The position numbers and the translations under genes were made by a program. This document shows positions 1 to 11,030 of a DNA stretch of 64,000 bases, piece after piece (position 1 is the stretch's first letter; the number at the start of each line of letters is the position of its first letter). Where the stretch lies: positions 1,020,267 through 1,084,266 of the forward strand of contig NW_006921542.1 of assembly GCF_000340215.1 (NCBI RefSeq), in the 5' to 3' direction. A model generated the notes under the pieces. That model worked only from the letters and a program-made list of their open reading frames with translations, was not told the origin of the DNA and made no database searches. Origin of the DNA: Pseudocercospora fijiensis CIRAD86 (taxonomy: Eukaryota; Ascomycota; Dothideomycetes; Mycosphaerellales; Mycosphaerellaceae).

Positions 1-800
1 TGCGTATAAGGGTCCCTATAGAGGCTCTTTCCTAGGCTATAAGTGTATCTTATAATCCTATAGTTAGTGTTTAGGTAAGGCTGCCTTGCCTCTCTCCTCT
101 TTAAAGAGTCGCTTCTACTTACTATACTCTTTAGGAATGTCTAGGTCCGAGATTCTAGTTTTATTCTTCGATAGCGTATAACTTCTATCCTTCCCGTAAT
201 TATTATTATAACCCTCCTAACCTAACGGTAGTGTCGATCCGGGTTAAATACGGTTCTCCGTAATTCCTATCGACGTAAATGTCTTACGAGTCGCCCTACG
301 TTTATTAATCTTATCTGCCTACGAACGCTGCCGCTATATAGGTTGAATGCCGATTATATAGTCGCATTCCTTAAATATAAGTACTCCTCTTCTCTAGTCT
401 ACGACTAGGTTATGCTTTCTTAACTAAGGTATGCCTAATACAATATCGTAACTAGCTATATTAGTAACATCTAAGACAATCTCCTCGTAGTACTATTAGA
501 TAGCTAGTAGTAATAGTATCGTTTCTCGTTCTACGCTAGGTAGCGGTGACCTATCTACTGCTATAAGTTTATACGCTCCTTCTCTTCTACTTCGGGTTGC
601 GATCCCTCGGCTTTTAACGAATAATTCGGAGGCAAAGTTCCCGCTCGCTCCGGAATCTATTAATATACTCGTCGGGTACCCGTTAACGATAACTTTTATA
701 CGGAAGACTACTATTAATGCTTAAGCGCTTTCGGTATTAAGGAACTCTCTTAGAACGCTCTAATCTAGAGAGTTAGTCCGTTTCCCGACTAATTAGTAGC
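1..800 (-). pseudogene. Retropepsin and start of pol of left Gypsy element
   Basis: The frame around 560-700 reads VNGYPTSILIDSGASGNFAS, a classic retroviral-type aspartic protease site. The D-S-G-A-S codons lie at 643-657 and have escaped mutation, while flanking Gln/Trp codons have become stops. Upstream pol continues towards position 1 and is cut by the window edge. In the intact family this enzyme cleaves the Gag-Pol polyprotein. Confidence 0.75.
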
Positions 801-1499
801 CTAACGTTATTCTAACTAGCTACGGATCCGTAGTCCTACCGTTCGTGCTTCTTCGGTATATAATTTTTCCTCGAGGGTATCGTTATATATATCCCGTCCC
901 TACGCTACTATAGCCTTTCGATATTGCTAATTTAATCGCTAGACCGTCTAACGTATATCTTAAGTAATAATCGTCCTTTCGTCGGATAGGACGTATCCGT
1001 AGGGCGTAATTATACTTCCTATCGGTACTCGCTCCGTAATAAAGTTATAGTACGTATAGTCTATAGGTATCCGGGGGTAATTCTAGAATTTTACCCGTAA
1101 GCTTATCTAGAAATAATCAAATTAGATAGGATCGACCTTCCGTTATCCGTTAACCTTTAGAAACATTTCCTCGTATTTGCGTACTAGATATAAGGCGATT
1201 GTTCGCGCTGCTATAGGTGTATCTATTATAAACGTAAGGATCGTATCGTCGTTAATCCCGAATTCGTCTTTACTTTCTTTATTCGTAGTTTCTTCCTCGG
1301 TATCTAGACTTCCTTCTAAATCTTCTTACTATTCCTCCTCTTGCTAAGGGGACTCCGGTACTTCTAGGATAGCTCCTAACTCCTCCCCGGGAGGGAATAA
1401 AGCTTCCGGATCTCGGTTTTCTTTATCGTCGGTATCTAAGTAAGATTTATTAATCGTTTCTTCTTCTAACTAGGATTTCGTATCTTCTCGTACGAGTCG

Positions 1500-2640
1500 C
1501 CTAATCTAAGGGAAGAATCCTACTTCTACTTTAGCAGAATAATGAATTTAGTATTAGTCGTCGTAATAGAATCTCTAGTAAAGGGTTCTATATACAGGTT
1601 CTTATCGTCGTACTATTATATAGATTTGTCGTAGCTCTTTCTTTACGACCTCTACGTAGGTCCTCGGCGCGTTATTAATAGAGTATAGCTCTACTATTAT
1701 TCGGTAGCCTTCTCTGCCCGAGTCCTTTCGTTATATTATATTAAACTGTTCGCGTCGTACTATATTCTTACCGCGGCAGTTCCGTACTATATAGCCTTCT
1801 TTACTATACGTATAGCAAGTCAATCTTCCTACTTTCTTAGGCGAACTCTTGCCTTTTCTTCCTTTAATTGCTCGACCCTTCTAGGTAGCGTCTAGCTCTA
1901 TTAGTTGCGTACTATAGTAGTTATTCCCCTTTAGTTTATCGTAGGTACTATAGTTTCGTCTATTATCGTATCTAGGAGTATAACTAGCTTTTCTAGAAGT
2001 CTTAGAATCGTAACGTCGTTCTAAAGCTCGTTCGTAGAGCCTATCGTCGAGATCGATCGTAACCTTAACTAATGTTCCTATATTATCTATTTTTCTACCG
2101 TCGCGTATAAGCTCGTCTTTAACGTTATCCTTAAGACCTCGCCGATATATTGTTATAAGAGCTTCGTCGTCCTAATCCGTAAGTTAGGCGTATTCCTAAA
2201 ATTTAGCGGCGTAATCGGTATATAACCCCTTCTAAGTTAAGTATTAGATAACCCTAACTGCGGTAGCAACCTCGTTAGAAGATCTAAAGACCTTCTTTAT
2301 CGTATGCTTAAGATTTTCGTAGCTTGCGAAGATTCTATCCGAATTGTCGGTCCTATTGCTATCTAGATAGGTCCTAAGAAATAGTTTAACCTAATGCTAA
2401 GCCCTACCTCGTATAAACGTCGTTACGAAGACTAGCTTTAAGTTGTCTTAGACCTAGTTGAATATAAAATATATATCTATCTAGCTAACCTAGGTATTGA
2501 ACTTGTCTCGGTCGCCGTAATAAAAGTCTAGCTTTCCGATCTTAAGAGAATCGTTTCCGGTATAGGTTCCTAGTATATTGCTAATACTAGAGGTAGTCCG
2601 TCGAGTACTACCTATCTCGCTAGGGGCGGGAGTTCCCCTT
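1500..2640 (-). pseudogene. Gag of left Gypsy element (RIPed)
   Basis: This minus-strand frame is interrupted only by TAG/TAA. It reads as a charged capsid-like region followed by a basic stretch (…KGRKGKSSPKK…) and a zinc knuckle at about 1771-1820. The knuckle now reads C-Y-T-Y-S-K-E-G-Y-I-V-R-N-C where CX2CX4HX4C is expected: the second Cys (TGT to TAT) and the His (CAT to TAT) are both lost by RIP-type transitions. It would have formed the structural core of the retrotransposon particle. Confidence 0.75.
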
Positions 2641-2680
2641 CCGACTTATAATAAGGCACTTATCCTAAGGGCGTTTAAAG

Positions 2681-2820
2681 TGTTACGGTTACTCGCGACA
2701 GATCGTTAGGTGACTTCTTATTACGTATAAGCCGAGGCTTCTTTAGAGAGGCTAATATAAGCGGGAGGTAGAGATAGAATAATTAGTATAAAGGTAATTC
2801 CAATTAGTAAGTAGGTAACA
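2681..2820 (-). repeat. Putative 5' LTR of the left Gypsy element
   Basis: The 140-bp segment begins TGTTAC and ends GTAACA, an inverted terminal pair of the form TG...CA, and lies immediately upstream (in element sense) of the Gag frame. The partner LTR would be outside the window, so identity of two copies cannot be tested. The adjacent putative primer-binding region starts CTTTAAACGCC, which does not match the common TGG start. Confidence 0.45.
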
Positions 2821-4080
2821 TAAGTTGAACGCCTCGAGCTATAAGGGCATTCCGGCGTTCCTAAATACAAAGGAGACATCTTATCTATAGTCGTAAGCGA
2901 CGTAAGCGACGCTGTCGCTCTCGACCGCTCCTATCGCTCCTAGTAAGATAGAGCGACAGCTTAGCCTACTAGTCTTAGCGTCGCTCTAAGATTATATAAG
3001 GACTCTAACTAATTAGATCCGTAATATACTAGTCTAGCGTCCCGTATCTACTATAATAAATAATCTAGACAATCCTATAGAATATATCGATTGAATTTAT
3101 TTTTTAATTGTTTTAAAGACCTTAAGTAGTAAGTTTCTAGTAAGTAATATAGTAGAAGTATACTAGGTTAAAATTTTAGAGTCTATACCTAATACTATTG
3201 CTATAAGTAAGCGGTCTAAGTTACTTAGACAAATAATCTAGTAAAATCTATTCCCGAAATTACTTTCGAATTGTTTTATAGTACTTAGGTAGTAGCTTTC
3301 TATTAGGTAACATTGTATAAGAGCTCTTATAGTATACCAAATAAACCCTTTTCTATTTAGCTATTTAGTTAGTTATACTAGTAAAATATTTCAAATGCTT
3401 TAGAGAAATCTATCTTATTTTATACTATTAGTTTACTTAGCTAGATATTAAAGACTAGAATCCTAGAGTTTCTAAGTTATTTCTATAGGTACTTAGTACT
3501 TAATATAGCAGCATAAGTTTTCTATACTGCCCTAATTTATAGTTAGAATAAAGAGATAAAACTATAGTATCTACGATCTCGAATATATTTACTTAGAAAT
3601 TTAGTTCGAATTCCTTAGAAACTATAGCCTATTTATATAAAAAACTAGTACTTAATATAGTAATAGGGTCCCTATAGTTCTTATATCTTAGTCGTAGAGT
3701 ATATAATTACTTTAAAGTAAAATGTATTTTCTATATTTAAATTATAATATAAAACAACTATAGTATAAAACCGCTAGGCTTAGTAAGTTCTACTGTTTAT
3801 TACGGTATATATACGTAGCGAACTCAACTTTAACTTGTGCCTTTCGCTTATATAATTACTATTATGCTCTTATTTAGTCTCTATTTTAAACTTTTTTTAA
3901 ACTTTTTTTAATATCTTCTTCTCTTTCTATTATTATAGTTTTATCTATACTAAGCTAGTAGTTGCCGACGAGTAATAGCTAGTATCCTAAATACTTGTAA
4001 GAACTTATTATAGATATAGTATCCGGCCTAATTAAAAAGTTATCCTTATACTACGGAAGGATCCTACCCGATCTACTCTC
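2821..4080. other. AT-rich RIPed spacer without a recognisable gene
   Basis: There is no frame I can interpret in this stretch. It holds an inverted repeat at 2911-2920/2951-2960 (GCTGTCGCTC and GAGCGACAGC) in a GCGAC-rich patch and is otherwise AT-rich with almost no CpA/TpG. The composition changes to normal coding-like DNA at about 4060-4140, the left edge of gene island 1. Confidence 0.6.
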
Positions 4081-4250
4081 GAGGGGCGGAGGTTTTTAGC
4101 ATTTGTAAGATACGAAGACTGCGACGAGAGTGCCGTGTTTTAAATTGGATTACAGAATGCTACAGTGCAGTTGATAATACTAGCAGCAGGCGGAATCGCT
4201 CCTTCGCTCTCGTCTAGCTCGTAGGCGCCCCAGACATACTAACACGTTCC

Positions 4251-4286
4251 ACATTACCGCGGCGTCCCACATTACCGCGGCGTCCC
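4251..4286. repeat. 18-bp tandem duplication
   Basis: Two exact adjacent copies of ACATTACCGCGGCGTCCC (4251-4268 and 4269-4286) lie in the 3' flank of the 470-codon gene. It is non-coding as far as I can tell. Confidence 0.9.
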
Positions 4287-4522
4287 AACGTCCTTCCCTA
4301 CACTCAGTCAATTCGCACTGCGCAAGAGCGTCTAAGTCCCAGCAAACCTCGGTCTCGAGCGTCGCTACCCCGATTGTCTTTCGAAGTGCTACAGATGTAG
4401 ATGTAAGAGCAGTTCGGAAGTGATGCAACACGCCGACATTGTCGCGGAAGGAAAGGCCTTTTCCGACAAGGACGGCTGGACAGAGCTGCTTTCCCACAAC
4501 CTCGACTTTTCTCATCCTCGAT

Positions 4523-5935
4523 TTACCTCTTGACACCCTCCCTCCTCGTTCCCAAAAGATCCCACCAACCCATCCACATATCCGGAACCTTTCTCCCCGT
4601 ACCACCCAAAGGACCCAAAGTCCCACAATGCGAAGATTGCCAGATCTTGTATTCGTCATCTTCTGAGTCCATTATTGGCTTCTTCTCCTTCTCGCTCTGC
4701 TTTTCCTCCGCCGTTTGCCTTTGACTCGCTTCGCTAAGCAAACCCTTCGCCTCCCTCCATGCCTCACAAGGATGCTTTCCCCTCCTCAACTCCAGAATTT
4801 TCTCGATGGGCGCACGATCAACCTCTATCGTATTCGTAGTCGTGGAAAAATGAGAAATCCAGCGCCGGAGATAATTTCCAAGATCGTGATCGAGATCACA
4901 TTCCGTCGGGCCTGATACGACGGAAGCGTCATCGCATACACATCGTCGGTTATGGGCCCATTCGACAGCATCAGCGTGTTCCTGCGTTGCTTTAAGAAAT
5001 TCGTGGAAAGATGTACGGGCTCGGGGGTATTCCGGGTTCGATAAAAACTTCGTCATGATGAACTCGAGCAGGCGCAGACTGTATGGGTAGAGTTCACGAC
5101 TAAGAATTGGACGGAAGAGGGCTTGATAGATGTAGCTCAGAGTGAATTGGTTCGTGTTCTTGCCACTCAATGGCGACGGCAGTCTGCGAGCATCGTCCCA
5201 GAACGTCGGGTTCGTAGGGAGAGAATTGAGAGCGGCGAAGAGGTTGATGTTGGTGAGTCCGACTTTTCGGGAAGTGGAAAGTGGGCCACCTGACTGGACG
5301 AGTACCCATTGGGCTTCGGTGATGGACAGTGCGAGGGATGTAAGATCGTAGCCTTTTGAGTCGGCTGGGTTCTTTTGTCGTGTGCTGGCAGTGGTGGCGG
5401 CTGCACGAGCATTGCAGCGTTTATGCATCGACCTTTGCAACTCTGGTCTAGTTTCGTAAACATTTTGCTCGGTCTCCATTTTCGAGATGGTCTTGGACGA
5501 GTAGAGTGTTTGTCGAACCAGCTCAATGTTGCAGTAGCTTGCGTTCAGTTGCCTGCCCATTGGGTTCAGGTGGAGAGCCATTCCTTCCGTCACTGGGAAC
5601 ATTCTGCCTGCCACTATCCTATGAAGGTCGAGGTTGTTGGCATCGTAGGCTCCACAATGCCGCGTTATGACGAGTTGGTCTCCTAGGCGCAGGAGGAGGA
5701 ATTGCATAGTGGTGACAATGGTTAGCCCTAGGAACCAGATGCAAACAGAGCCGAAAGCCTTCGGGAGATTGCTGCGGCGGAAGTATTGATACATCTCGGA
5801 AATCATGAGGCAAATGAGAGTATACCAGCCGAATCGGAGGGCGAAGTATCGCGCAATCCATACCGCATAGCTGGGTCGATGACGGACAAGGTAGAGAAAT
5901 GCGGCGCCGAGAATGGCATCCAGGTAAGCAATCAT
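4523..5935 (-). CDS. Hypothetical 470-aa multi-span membrane protein
   Basis: A single uninterrupted ATG-to-TAA frame with no RIP damage. The N-terminal quarter is hydrophobic, with likely membrane segments at about residues 4-17, 27-46 and 61-84, followed by a largely soluble region rich in polar residues and a Lys/Glu-rich patch near residues 405-425 (KQSEKEKKP). No catalytic motif is evident and I do not recognise the family. The first ATG is used; there is no longer in-frame start. It is divergent from the small plus-strand gene at 6464, and the roughly 500 bp between them would hold both promoters. The C-terminal end (WMGWWDLLGTRREGVKR) is Trp/Arg-rich. A genuine gene is likely because of its length and composition; the function is unknown. 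Confidence 0.75.
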   Translation of the reverse strand: MIAYLDAILGAAFLYLVRHRPSYAVWIARYFALRFGWYTLICLMISEMYQYFRRSNLPKAFGSVCIWFLGLTIVTTMQFLLLRLGDQLVITRHCGAYDANNLDLHRIVAGRMFPVTEGMALHLNPMGRQLNASYCNIELVRQTLYSSKTISKMETEQNVYETRPELQRSMHKRCNARAAATTASTRQKNPADSKGYDLTSLALSITEAQWVLVQSGGPLSTSRKVGLTNINLFAALNSLPTNPTFWDDARRLPSPLSGKNTNQFTLSYIYQALFRPILSRELYPYSLRLLEFIMTKFLSNPEYPRARTSFHEFLKATQEHADAVEWAHNRRCVCDDASVVSGPTECDLDHDLGNYLRRWISHFSTTTNTIEVDRAPIEKILELRRGKHPCEAWREAKGLLSEASQRQTAEEKQSEKEKKPIMDSEDDEYKIWQSSHCGTLGPLGGTGRKVPDMWMGWWDLLGTRREGVKR

Positions 5936-6463
5936 AGCCGGTGGTGGGAGAGGGGATCCGTTTTTTGCGAGTTGGAGAAAGGAAAGATGTTGTAAGTGAG
6001 CTGATGTGATCTAACGCGAGTTGAAGGACGATGGAGTGGGTGAGTCAGAATCAACTATTCTTTGTCTCCTTTTGGCGTATACTTCAAGTCTTCAAGTCGG
6101 CATCGCAGAGACAAACACCAGGATCAGCAGTGGTACAAGGTCTTGCGGAGTGGGGCCGCAACGTGGAGTCCTTTAATGCAGGCTTAAGCTGCCTGGACAG
6201 ATGTCAGTCCCAAGGTAACTGTTTCGATGCTTCCTTGACCGTGGCTGAGACAGATTTCAGTCCCAAGATAGCTGCAGGGTCTTTCGGTGCTTCTTTTAGA
6301 ATGCCCGAGACAGATGTCAGCCTCAAAATACCTGCAATCTCAAGAGCAAAGACATGTCTGCAAGGAAATATAAGAACAGGAGATTTGGGCTGGCGGAGCA
6401 AACGAAGGTTCTCCGCCACAACGGGGACCATTGGCGGCAAGTAGGCAGTCAGCTTTTCACCAC
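5936..6463. other. Divergent intergenic region with imperfect tandem repeats
   Basis: The spacer between the minus-strand 470-aa gene and the plus-strand small membrane protein gene. It contains three imperfect copies of a 53-60-bp unit starting GACAGATnTCAG at 6196, 6249 and 6309. A 137-codon open frame crosses it (6031-6444), but its composition looks non-coding. No clear TATA or operator motif stands out. Confidence 0.5.
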
Positions 6464-7005
6464 ATGCAATTACAAAAGCCATCGACACATTCAATGCAGC
6501 TCCGCCCTCGCCGCACGACGACAGAGACGCAGTGGACAACCAGCGGTCAGGTGTTGGGAGGCAAGAAAGCGAAGGAGAGTCGCCTTCTCAGCAACGACAA
6601 GGTAAAAAGGCGGATGAAAGCTTGACGCTGCGACATGAACAAGGCTGATATGATGGCGTGCAGGCAAAGCCCAATTGTGAGCCCGGCATGGCGCCAAGAT
6701 TGAAGCAGAGGCTGCAGTATTTTGTGGACCAACACCCATTCATCTTCGCGGCCCTAATGGCGGCGCTTGCTGTGGTGATTGTGCTTTTGGTGCAGGCCAC
6801 ATTGAGCGGCGCAGGTGTGGATAAGCAGCGCTCTTGGTCGGAGGCTGATGCGCATGAGGAGGCTTCTGATAACGATGTTCGGAGGATTGTGCAGACGGTG
6901 TTCTGCCCTTCACACAAAGGTGAAGCTGGCGTGCAGGCTTGTGAGGTCACGTATACTCAGAACGACGATGGGATGTGGCAGGCGCTCGAAACGGGTTTGC
7001 TCTAG
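6464..7005 (+). CDS. Small single-span membrane protein, two exons
   Basis: Proposed exons are 6464-6601 and 6664-7005, with a 62-bp intron (GTAAAA...GCAG) that has a CTGAT branch-like site about 20 bp before the acceptor. The join is phase 0 and gives 159 aa: a basic N-terminus, one hydrophobic span (PFIFAALMAALAVVIVLLVQ), then a short acidic tail with two Cys. The start could also be the ATG at 6494 (10 residues shorter) or, without the intron, the ATG at 6688. The family is not recognised. It lies at the right edge of gene island 1; RIPed DNA begins about 80 bp after its stop. Confidence 0.5.
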
Positions 7006-7795
7006 TTGTCCTACCTCCATTCAGCCTCGTGGGCATAAAGAATTGAGTTGCGTGAATAGGAATAGGGATAATATTGCGACTGAGTGCACATTGCGACCGA
7101 GTGCACGTGATAGATTAGTAATTAGGGCTAGCTTCCGAACTTACCGACAACTAATTACGAGCACTCTACCTAATTCTTCGCCTACGAGCCTAATAACAAA
7201 GCGCCCTAACCTAGCCTACGACATACTACTTTTTCGCGACAACGTAAATACAACAATCTAAATAGACGAGATTGTAGAGCTGCTAATTGCGCTTTATTCT
7301 GTCTAAAAATCTTTAGCGTCCGACGTTAGTACGTTAAGATTTCGCAATTCTACTAAGCCGACTCGCTTATAGCTATACGACTTTGTAGACGGCTAGCTAT
7401 AGCGCTAATATACGCTAACACTTAACATACAATATCTAGTGTTTTAATACCTAGAGCCCCTTCTTCTAGACACGGCGATTATTATTAAAGTAGGCGAAAA
7501 ATCCGTCCGAAGCCTCGCGACCGCTATATAGCCTTCGAGGGCAAACGATAACCTTCCTATAGTCGACTCGATACCTAGAGATCCTTGCCTAGCTATTTCT
7601 AAATACCTTTTGTATATAGTATAAGTCTACGCGAGTCGTAGTTGTTATATTATTATTATATAGCGGACGCGACTCTAAAGCTATAGCCGACTACCTAAAG
7701 TCGACTTAAAGAATACCTAAAACTTACTACTAATACCTCTAACAATATATCTAATAATACTTCGGAAGGTCTTTAAGATTAAGAAGTCCTTTAAG

Positions 7796-10700
7796 ATGTC
7801 TAACGACCCTTCTAGCGATATTACGGAGTATAAGTACGACGAAGATAGCAACCTAATACCGATCTAGCGCTAATAAGACAACGGCGGTAATCTAAGCGAT
7901 CTAGTCGAATAGGATCTAGAAGATGCGCTACTGCCCGGCGAACTAGGTTATCTAGGTTATCTAGGTTATCTAGGTCTAGCAGGTTAGCCTTTGCTGCCTA
8001 TATAGACAGTAGTATTGTACCTAACTAGCGGCCTTCTAAGCGATACACCGGAGAAAGTCGTACGACCGGCGGGTATGCCTAAGATTAGCGAGTTTAATAA
8101 TAAAGCGTCCGAGACTATAGACGAAGATCTCGGCGAAGAAGATAAAGAGCTTAGCAGCGATAAAGAAGTAGAAGCCCGCGACGATAAAGATAATAACTAG
8201 GAAGACGACGAGGAAGACGAAGAGGCACTTACTAATAAACGCTAAGCTGCTAAAGATGCTACGATAAAGCGTGTCCTCGATAAGCGGTATAAGGAGGTTA
8301 AGGAGCTTATAGCTAAATACAAGCTTAGTATTAGATATTTCGTAAAGTATTTAGTCGGTAAGCTAGGCGAGAAGACTTTATCTAAGTCCCGCAAGACTTA
8401 AAAGCGCTCTAAGCAATACGAGAAGAACCTTAAGGCTGTTACCGATGCCTTTCCGGAAGACCGCCTATTTAGCGCTCGTATTATTCGCAACGAGCTAAAG
8501 AGCCTTATTAGCAAGGATATGTTTAGCACATACGATCTAGACTTTTATACCGCCGAGATTGACCTAGCTATAATAGACGACACTATTTAGTAGGTTGCCC
8601 CTAAATAGTATTAGTTACTTAGTTAGGATCTGCTACCTAATATGCGCCGCGATCGTTAGCAATACTAGGCCGAGTTTGTAGACAAGCATAACGTTATACG
8701 TAAGCGGACGACATTCCTAACTGCGTAGATCCTATTTTCTATATCCTATATTAAGGCATTATTCCTTCTAAAGGTCCTTAGTATATTCCTCGTTAGTAAC
8801 GGTGCGAGTCGCCGCACTATCGAGGTATTAAACAACCTAAACGTTACTCTAGTATACTAGACTATCTAGATCTTAATAGGCAAGAATGCTGATTATATAG
8901 AGATAGTAGTAGCTAAGCTCTGCAACTACCCGGACAAGCAGTATAGTACGACTATCGACAACTTTAATCGTATATAGAACCGCACCGACTAGGCTATAGG
9001 CGACACTAACTAGATAGTAGCTATAACGACCTCGTACGTAGCCGTAAACAAGCGCATTCTAAAGGGAGGCCTAAAGAAGAAGATGCTCTATTACGATAAG
9101 CCGCTTAATGCTAATAATATCTTTAAGAACATCTACGAGGACAAGGCAACTTCTGCCCGTAATAGAGAGGAGATTACTAACATTAGTATAAAGACCGCGC
9201 TCTTCTATATCGACGAGGCCTTAGCGTACACATTTCTAGAAGCCGTTAAGACGATATTCGAGAAGGAGAAGGCTAGCGGTAGTAATCTTAAGCGACTAGT
9301 ATAGCCCGTTATCGATAAATTAGATCTAGCCCGTATAGAGCTATACTCTTAGCCTATATCGTTTAACGATAAGGCGACTATTAAGGGCATATATGCCGTC
9401 TAAGACGAGATCCTGTTAAAGTTCTAGGACCTAGATCGCGAGAAGGACTTTGCAGCTAGACTAGAGGGACCTCTATATCTGTAGAATAGTAACAATATAA
9501 CTATCGTCCGTAGGTATAGTATACGTAACGAGAGTGTCGAGAACGAGGACCTATACGACAAGCGCGATAGCCTGCTTATGTCTCTAGCCTAGTTCTATAC
9601 TATAATAAACTGCGTATATATACTCTTGTATACGTACTAGGATAAGAATAGCGAAGGCAAGCCTCTACTAAACGCCTAGATAGCAAAGGGCGATGCTGCC
9701 TTCTAGTATAGCGAGAACAAGGTTAGCAGTACGAAGCTAAAGTTCTTTAAGATCCTTCGACTTCTTAAGACTATATTCCGGGCTCGAGGTATCGGTACGA
9801 CTATTAAGTAGTTGTCTAAGTAGGGCCGTATTGTAATCTCTAGCGAGGATAACCGCATATAGGCTATCGGAGAGGCTCTCTCTAGATTAACGGCTTAATA
9901 ATACCTAGATATACTATAGGATATCTATAAGAAGCTCCTATCTGTCGAGGCCTAGCGTAGCTTGCCGTACCGCGCTAGCGAGGAAGTACCTAATACCTAG
10001 TACACTACTATAGCTCGTATAATATAGGAGATTGAGATGTTCCTTACGCTACGCCTTATAGTCCGCAATGCAGATATCGGTTATCTCCGTCGATCTGTCG
10101 ACTATCTAATCCCTAACTTCTTTAGTACTAAGTAGGGCAACTATAGTCGGATAATGATCTATAAGCGATAGCTGCTTGGTCCTAGTTATAATAAGGTCCT
10201 TTAGGATACTATCCTTTCCTCTAGTATTGTTACTAACGGCAAGAAGGGCTATACGATAGTAGCTAATAAGCAGCTCGAGATCTACAACTACGAGTACTTA
10301 GAAGACATTAATCGCATCGGTAACTCGACTTATAACCTGCTAGCAACCTTTAAGAAGATCGCCCTTAACCGCGAGCCGGCTCGTATACTACGTAACATAA
10401 TAACATCCTTTACTAAGATTAAGCCGAGTAGCTACTATACCTATAAGAATACATCTATTAATGTCTTTAGCCGTATAGAGAAGCTATTTACTAATAGCTT
10501 TATAGCTCCGTATAGCAATAAAGGTAGGCATCTGTCCGATAATATCTAGCAAATTAGTAGCAATTAGATCCGCGATAAGGTAGATGCCTTTAACTAGAGT
10601 AATAAGGACTACTTCGAAGGTCGTTCTACTATAATAGATGCCGTAATCGAAGACATAGAGGCTACTAAGGCTAGTCGCGAGGCTACTACCGATCGCGGTA

Positions 10701-10861
10701 ATATTAAGAATGCTATTAATAAGAACGACTCTAAGTAGGTTGAAGCTGTTTAACGTGCTAATAGATAGGCTTAGCTAATCGATGCGGAGGTTAAGGTAGT
10801 CGATGCGACAGGCGGTAACTAAGATATAGATAAGGGCAGCGGTTACGGCGACTAAGAATAA
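7796..10861 (+). pseudogene. RIPed 1,021-codon ORF, possibly DUF6589-like
   Basis: From ATG 7796 one frame runs without any frameshift to 10861; the only interruptions are TAA/TAG, mostly in place of CAA/CAG/TGG. The N-terminus has a run of G-Y-L units (about 7947-7975) and a long acidic region (about 8115-8235), followed by basic and mixed helical segments. A central stretch (about 8950-9090) reads TTIDNFNRI...NRTD..AIGDTN...AITTS...LKGGLKKKML, which resembles the DN-containing core I associate with fungal DUF6589 proteins; this is from memory and uncertain. It faces a RecQ-like helicase gene and may belong with it in one element. Confidence 0.6.
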
Positions 10862-10940
10862 ATAAATATAGCTTTTATATTCGTCTATAGCGATCTAACC
10901 TGCTATATCTATTATTTAGCCCTTCTAGTACTAGCTTTAT

Positions 10941-11030
10941 CTTCTAGGTGCTAGCATAGCTTCTAGGTACTAGTATAGCTTCTAGGTGCTAGTATAGCTT
11001 CTAGTACTAGCATCGGCTTCTAGGTGCCTT
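10941..11030. repeat. 19-bp tandem repeat (4-5 copies)
   Basis: Adjacent variants of CTTCTAGGTGCTAGCATAG run with a 19-bp period just after the end of the 1,021-codon gene. Confidence 0.85.

Larger units (their letters stand above)
1..2820 (-). mobile_element. RIPed Gypsy-type LTR retrotransposon, 5' part
   Basis: Read on the minus strand, the order is a short putative LTR (2681-2820), Gag with a zinc knuckle, a retropepsin, and the beginning of pol, which runs off the left edge of the window. Nearly all CAA/CAG/TGG codons have become TAA/TAG, as expected from RIP, so no frame is intact. Gag-protease order and the D-S-G-A-S protease signature place it in the Gypsy (Ty3) group or a close relative; reverse transcriptase and integrase, which would settle the family, lie outside the window. 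Confidence 0.8.

Noticed and set aside
2911..2960. CRISPR-like or terminator function for the GCGAC inverted repeat
   Set aside because: Eukaryotic context and a single inverted pair with no array; left as a plain repeat.
4180..4659. 159-codon open frame on minus overlapping the end of the 470-aa gene
   Set aside because: Different frame from the main gene, starts inside it, Trp/Arg-rich and partly made of the 18-bp duplication; a shadow frame.
6031..6444. 137-codon ATG frame upstream of the small membrane protein gene
   Set aside because: Composed largely of the 53-60-bp imperfect repeats, with no domain and non-coding-like composition.
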